From CAYOHP01 sp964403795 [NCBI: uncultured bacterium] (GTDB lineage: Bacteria > Muiribacteriota > UBA6191 > CAZXTJ01): a stretch of 18,616 nucleotides of DNA. Under the pieces are notes generated by a model that saw nothing but the letters and a program-made list of their open reading frames with translations, searched no databases and was not told where the DNA came from. The stretch spans positions 1 to 18,616 of the forward strand of contig CAYOHP010000124.1 in assembly GCA_964403795.1 (NCBI GenBank), read 5' to 3'. The position numbers were made by a program, and so were the translations under genes. This document shows, piece by piece, positions 14,475-18,616 of the stretch; within the stretch, counting starts at the first letter, position 1; every line of letters starts with the position of its first letter.

Positions 14475-14871
14475 CCTCGACCCGCGTTTCCAGCCGATCA
14501 GGTCCTCCGTCACTCGCCGTGCGTGCTCACGCATAGAGTGCCATCGGCCCTGACGGATGTTCCACTCCCCATCTCCGGTAGCCCGGCCCTCTCCCAGATT
14601 CCGGACCCACCCCGGAGGGCGGAGCGGAACGATGGGGGGCGCGAGACGAAGGTGCTGGATCGACCAAGAAGGCGTGCCGCTGGTGTGAGACATCTCCATC
14701 TTTCCCGCGACTTGGGCAGGCCGATCAGTGGTGCTACCTTTGGGCGGCATGCGCTCCCAAGGGTCAGCGACCGATTCTCCGCCTGAGGGCGGACGCGGGG
14801 CGAGCTTCTCAGTCTGCGAGGTCGGCCTCGCGTATCCATCGGATGGGCCATCGCTATACAGGGGGTACTCG
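14475..14871. other. intergenic leader of the RHS gene
   Basis: About 400 bases without a supported gene. It contains a perfect 6-bp hairpin GCGAGG-TCGG-CCTCGC (14816-14831), a smaller CCGCC/GGCGG stem near 14780, and weak promoter-like text TTGGGC, 17 bases, TACCTT around 14712-14740. TATACA at 14855-14860 and GGGGG (14861-14865), 6 bases before the RHS ATG, are a possible -10 and ribosome site; a matching -35 was not found. Confidence 0.4.
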
Positions 14872-17800
14872 ATGAAACACCCGCCGTCCCGCCACTGCTT
14901 CCCGGAGGCCCGCCTTCCCCGCGGGCTTGCTGGCATCCTTGCGTTCAGCCTCTTCCTCGGTGGCCAGGTTGCGCGCGCCCAGACGCAGGGACCTCACGAG
15001 GGCTTCGAGTCCGGTGGGCTGACCGCCTTCGAGTGGATCACCCGGATCGTGGACGCGGATGGCCAGATCCTCCCAGGACCCGGTTTCGAGGTACAGCAGG
15101 ACACGGCGGCCGAGGGCGCGTTCGCGGCGCGCTCCCTCACCGCGGACGAGGACACCGCGGCCCGCCTCATGGTCACGCTTCCGGTCGAGGAGGGAGAGAT
15201 CCGCTTCTCCTGGAAGGTGAGCTCCGCCACGGATGTCGACTTCGTCGTGTTCTACATCGATGGCGAGGAGATCGACTACCGAAGCGGGAAGATGGACTGG
15301 TCGGAGGTCTCCTATCCGGTATCAACCGGAATCCACACCTTCACGTGGGAGTACCTCCGGGGTGGCCCACCGGAAGTCGCCGATGACGCTGCATGGGTGG
15401 ATGCGATCCAGTTCCCTCCGCTGCACCAGATCGAGGAGATCGAGCTCGGCGGAACCATCGAATCCAGTGACGACATCGATTACACCATCTTCTACCGTTC
15501 CTCGGATGGCGTCCGGAGTTTCCTGAGATCCGACCCCAAAGACCGATCCGAGGTCGTCCGGATCCAGCAGGCCTTCCCGCTGGGTACGTCGGACTTCGAG
15601 GTCGGCATCGACGACATCGGTGGGGAGAACGACTTCATCAGCGCCGACCTCTTGGTAGTCACCTCCGACGCCCGTTTCTCCGCCAACGTCTATTTCGGTT
15701 ACGACAATGATGGCGCGGTGCTGTTCCGCCCCATCCCACGGATCCTGGAGCCCTTCGAAGGGCAGCGATTCGATCCGCAAGCCAGGATCCCCCTCCGGCT
15801 GGTCCTGAGTTCCCTTTACCGCCTTGACCATCTGGAGATCAACCGCCACCGAGTCCTGCTGCGCGGCCCCGGCCCCCAAGATGAGCAGATCCTCGTGCCC
15901 GACCGCTCCACACCCGGCGACCTTGCCCTGGAGGTCGAGGGCCTTGCGGCGGGGACCTACACTTTGGTCTTTGAGCACGTGCGGGAGGTGTTCTCTCCAA
16001 GCCCCGGGCTCGTGCCCGACGGACTCTGGGTCGCGGAGCGTCGGTTCGTCGTCGAGGCCGGCACGACCTGCGATCTCGAGCTGATCGCCATCCGCGGCCA
16101 AGGCATCCCCGCGAGCTCCGCCGGTACGCCGCTCGAGACCACGGTGATCGACTTCGAGGCTGCCCTCGACTCAGGCGCCCCGGATATCCAGTCGGTGGTA
16201 TGGGAGTTCAGCATCGCCGGTGGTCCCAGCTCACCCGACACCATCATCCGGGTGACCGAGACGATGGCCGGGGTCACGTTCCATGACGCCGCACGCCTGC
16301 GCATGACCATCGACTTCCGCGCTCTCGCCCAGGACGTCGACATGCGCTTCCTCAACCGCCCGATCGACGTGCGGGTCCTCGTGCCATCCGATCAGGACGA
16401 GGATCGGGCCTGCCCCCAGAACGCGAGCAGGGGACTCTTCGTCTTCGATGCCTCTGCCCTCGCGAACGGAAGTACCTGGCTTCCGGCCAATCCCCTCATC
16501 TCTCTCCCCTGCCGCATGGGAGGCTGTCCGACTGTCCCGGACATCCTCCGCGCGTCCCTCGCCAACAAGTGCGGGTCCGATCCCGAGGGCTGCTTGTGCC
16601 CCCAGGGCGAGTGCACTTGGGTGTTCAACGCGGATGCGGATCCCGTGCTCCGCCAGTCGGGTCGCCAGATCTTCAAGCACATGCTCGGGGGCTTCCCCAG
16701 CCCTGGCGACGGGAACTTCATCGCTCTGCTGACCCACGACAGCAAGGACCGCGATCGGCCCTCGATGTTCGGGGACTTCCGCTTCTCCTACGATTGGCGC
16801 ATCCAGCAGTTCGGGACCTCGCTGATCGAGACGGACGGCTTCGGCACGGTCCACCATTACCCCACCGACGGCGCGGGCGGCTTCCTCGCCAACAGCACCA
16901 ACCGGGGCCAAGCCTTCGTCCTGGCGGATGGAGGCATCCGGATCAGCCACCGCGGTGGCACCACCTTCACCTACTCGGCTCCGGGCCCAGGAGCCGCGGA
17001 CGGAGTCCTGGTTGAGATCGCAGATCGCAACGCTAATGCCTTCCATCTCCTTCATGACGCGACCTCGGGTATGCTCCAGAAGATCGTGGATCCCGTGGGC
17101 CGGCAAGTCCTCTTCGAGAGCCAGGACGGCCTGGTGACGGGCATGGTCTTCCCCGATGCCTCCCGTTGGTTCTTCGGGTACGCCCAAGGCCGGCTCCAGA
17201 CCATCCAGGACCCGAAGCTGCGCACCTGGACCTACCGGCGGGACGGCGAGCGCCGCATCGTCGAGCGGGTGAACCCCGCGGGCCAGAGCGCGTTCTGGAT
17301 CTGGGAACCCGGCGAGGACCGCGTCCAGGGCTACCGGGACGAGCAGGGCAACGTCACCTCGATGGCCTACTTCCCCGAGGAATCGAAGACCGTCATCACG
17401 GATGCGGAAGGCGGCTCCCGAACCTGGTTCTTCGACGCCAACGGGTACCCGAGCCGGGTCGAGCATCCCGGCGGAGCGAGCTCCCAGGAGTTCGCATGGT
17501 CCGCGGACGGGCTCATCCTGAGCGTCCAGGGCGAACTCGACCGCACCGAGACCTGGCAGTACTCGGAGAAGGGGCTCCCCACGCGCCATGAGCGCGCGGG
17601 CGGTGAAGCCCAGGCCTGGGCCCGGAACCCCAGCCTCGACTTCGAGGATCTGCACGTCGCCGCCAACGGCGCGGTCACCCGGGTGACCCTCGACGCGCGG
17701 GGCAACGAGGTCGAGCGGGTGAACCAGCTGCAGGAGAAGATCGTCCGCACCTTCAATACCCGCGGCCAGGTCCTCACCGAGCGCCGGGCCGATCAGGGGC

Positions 17801-18616
17801 TCTGGAAGTACACCTACGATCCTGTCCAGGCCGACCTCATTGCGACCGAGTCCCCTACCGGCGAGATCACCCGCCAGGAGTTCGATGCTCTCTCCCGCAC
17901 CACCCGCTCGCTCGACTCCGCAGGCCGCGAGACCCGTTATGGCTACCTGATCCACGCGCTGGTCGAGACCATCACCACCATCGATGGCACCCGCCGCACC
18001 GAGTTCGATCTCCTCTACAACCCGGTGAAGGAGATCGACGTCGATGGCGTGGTGACCTCGGAGACGAAGTGGGTCACCATCCATGGCGAGCGCTTGGTCG
18101 CGGAGCGCAAGGACGCGCTCGGCCACACCGTGACCCAGCAGTTCGACACGATGGGAAGGCCCACGGTCACCCTGGGCCCGAGGCCCGGCCAGCGCGAGGA
18201 AGTCCGCTACGACTCCCGTGGCAGGCCGTTCGTGCGGCTCGACAGTCTGAACCACGCCTCGTTCACGGTCTACAACGAGGACTCGACCGTCGCAATGACG
18301 GTCGGCCCGGGCGGCGAGGAATCCAAGAGTTTCTATGACCCGCTCTCCGGGCGCCTGATCCGCACGGTCGACCCGGAGCAGGGCGAGGTCCGGATGTCCT
18401 ACACGCCGAGCGGCCAGCTGGCGCGGATCGAGGGGCCCGGCCCCGAGGTGCGGGAAACGAAGTACGACGCTCTGGATCGCCCCTTCGAAGAGCACGTCCA
18501 CCTGGGCGATGGCCGCGTGGCCATCACCAAGACCGGCTATGGGCTCAATGGGGAAGTGGTTTCCGCGACTACAGGCCAGGGCTCGGCAGGTGGACCAGGA
18601 GGGACCCCGCGGGGTT
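14872..18616 (+). CDS. secreted RHS/YD-repeat protein, 3' partial
   Basis: At least 1248 residues from ATG 14872, open at the right edge. Residues 1-36 are a signal peptide (GILAFSLFLGG, then VARA before QTQ), so the protein is exported by Sec. About 41-163 form a beta-sandwich seen in large surface proteins: IRFSWKVSSATDVDFVVFYI, then THTFTWEYL and DAAWVDAIQF. A middle region (about 165-510) looks like further beta domains, followed by a cysteine-rich patch (Cys514, 547, 552, 567, 574, 576, 581). From about 600 the RHS region begins (GDGNFIALLTHDS, GDFRFSYDWRI) and YD-type repeats run to the edge (for example ITDAEGGSRTWFFDANGYP, RQEFDALSRTTRSLDSAGRE). RHS repeats fold into a hollow shell, often carrying a C-terminal toxin; that end is not visible here. 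Codon use is less GC-biased than in the genes on the left, consistent with an accessory region. Confidence 0.9.
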   Translation, partial: MKHPPSRHCFPEARLPRGLAGILAFSLFLGGQVARAQTQGPHEGFESGGLTAFEWITRIVDADGQILPGPGFEVQQDTAAEGAFAARSLTADEDTAARLMVTLPVEEGEIRFSWKVSSATDVDFVVFYIDGEEIDYRSGKMDWSEVSYPVSTGIHTFTWEYLRGGPPEVADDAAWVDAIQFPPLHQIEEIELGGTIESSDDIDYTIFYRSSDGVRSFLRSDPKDRSEVVRIQQAFPLGTSDFEVGIDDIGGENDFISADLLVVTSDARFSANVYFGYDNDGAVLFRPIPRILEPFEGQRFDPQARIPLRLVLSSLYRLDHLEINRHRVLLRGPGPQDEQILVPDRSTPGDLALEVEGLAAGTYTLVFEHVREVFSPSPGLVPDGLWVAERRFVVEAGTTCDLELIAIRGQGIPASSAGTPLETTVIDFEAALDSGAPDIQSVVWEFSIAGGPSSPDTIIRVTETMAGVTFHDAARLRMTIDFRALAQDVDMRFLNRPIDVRVLVPSDQDEDRACPQNASRGLFVFDASALANGSTWLPANPLISLPCRMGGCPTVPDILRASLANKCGSDPEGCLCPQGECTWVFNADADPVLRQSGRQIFKHMLGGFPSPGDGNFIALLTHDSKDRDRPSMFGDFRFSYDWRIQQFGTSLIETDGFGTVHHYPTDGAGGFLANSTNRGQAFVLADGGIRISHRGGTTFTYSAPGPGAADGVLVEIADRNANAFHLLHDATSGMLQKIVDPVGRQVLFESQDGLVTGMVFPDASRWFFGYAQGRLQTIQDPKLRTWTYRRDGERRIVERVNPAGQSAFWIWEPGEDRVQGYRDEQGNVTSMAYFPEESKTVITDAEGGSRTWFFDANGYPSRVEHPGGASSQEFAWSADGLILSVQGELDRTETWQYSEKGLPTRHERAGGEAQAWARNPSLDFEDLHVAANGAVTRVTLDARGNEVERVNQLQEKIVRTFNTRGQVLTERRADQGLWKYTYDPVQADLIATESPTGEITRQEFDALSRTTRSLDSAGRETRYGYLIHALVETITTIDGTRRTEFDLLYNPVKEIDVDGVVTSETKWVTIHGERLVAERKDALGHTVTQQFDTMGRPTVTLGPRPGQREEVRYDSRGRPFVRLDSLNHASFTVYNEDSTVAMTVGPGGEESKSFYDPLSGRLIRTVDPEQGEVRMSYTPSGQLARIEGPGPEVRETKYDALDRPFEEHVHLGDGRVAITKTGYGLNGEVVSATTGQGSAGGPGGTPRG

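Noticed and set aside
14523-14786. 87-codon plus-strand frame upstream of the RHS gene
   Set aside because: Arg/Pro-rich text with no ribosome site and no protein-like pattern.
14190-14936. 248-codon minus-strand frame
   Set aside because: Spans the RHS start region and several hairpins, Pro/Arg/Gly-rich, no ribosome site or motif seen; less plausible than the small plus-strand frame.
16231-18501. 756-codon minus-strand frame opposite the RHS gene
   Set aside because: RHS coding is continuous and motif-rich on the plus strand; the antisense frame has no recognisable features.
1-18616. tRNA, rRNA or known riboswitch
   Set aside because: No T-arm/anticodon cloverleaf pattern, rRNA signature or familiar riboswitch core was noticed in the intergenic stretches; a covariance-model scan was not possible.

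Overview
The window is high-GC bacterial DNA. The left two thirds (about 1-12300) are very GC-rich, with G or C at almost every third codon position. The right third (about 12300-18616) is visibly less GC-rich. A SCO-type copper/oxidase assembly protein, a WecG/TagA-type glycosyltransferase, a Pcm repair methyltransferase, a DEAD-box helicase with a DbpA-like RNA-binding domain and a large secreted RHS/YD-repeat protein together suggest a free-living, respiring bacterium with a complex envelope, such as a planctomycete or myxobacterium. The lineage is inferred and cannot be fixed from this window.

Layout. (1) 1-3953, plus strand: two adjacent Clp/Hsp100-type AAA+ ATPase genes, the first cut by the left window edge. 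The first ends in a region resembling the PCRF domain of peptide-chain release factors. The second has a first ATPase module with a degenerate Walker B motif and an N-terminal domain I do not recognise. (2) 8167-3742, minus strand: a compact four-gene group in the order SCO-family protein, secreted/anchored hypothetical protein, aldo/keto reductase and DEAD-box RNA helicase. The SCO-hypothetical and AKR-helicase pairs overlap at stop/start. The helicase tail runs about 212 bases antisense into the end of the second ATPase gene. (3) 8324-12192, plus strand: a membrane protein of unknown function, a tandem pair of identical 89-bp palindromic repeats, a membrane-fused WecG/TagA glycosyltransferase whose MraY/WecA-like half seems to have lost its catalytic acids, and pcm. 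A diverged third repeat copy lies directly after the pcm stop. (4) 12285-13853: an ISNCY-like insertion sequence with one intact transposase gene on the minus strand and a strong hairpin in its leader. (5) 13837-14871: a gene-poor stretch with short tandem units, hairpins and one small possible gene. (6) 14872 to the end: a secreted RHS/YD-repeat protein, open at the right edge.

The strongest unusual observations are three. First, a Clp-like ATPase is apparently joined to a release-factor-like domain lacking both GGQ and the codon-recognition loop, next to a partner with a crippled D1 module. Second, a WecA-like pseudo-transferase is fused to a GT26 glycosyltransferase. Third, an interspersed palindromic repeat shows a compensatory base-pair change between copies.
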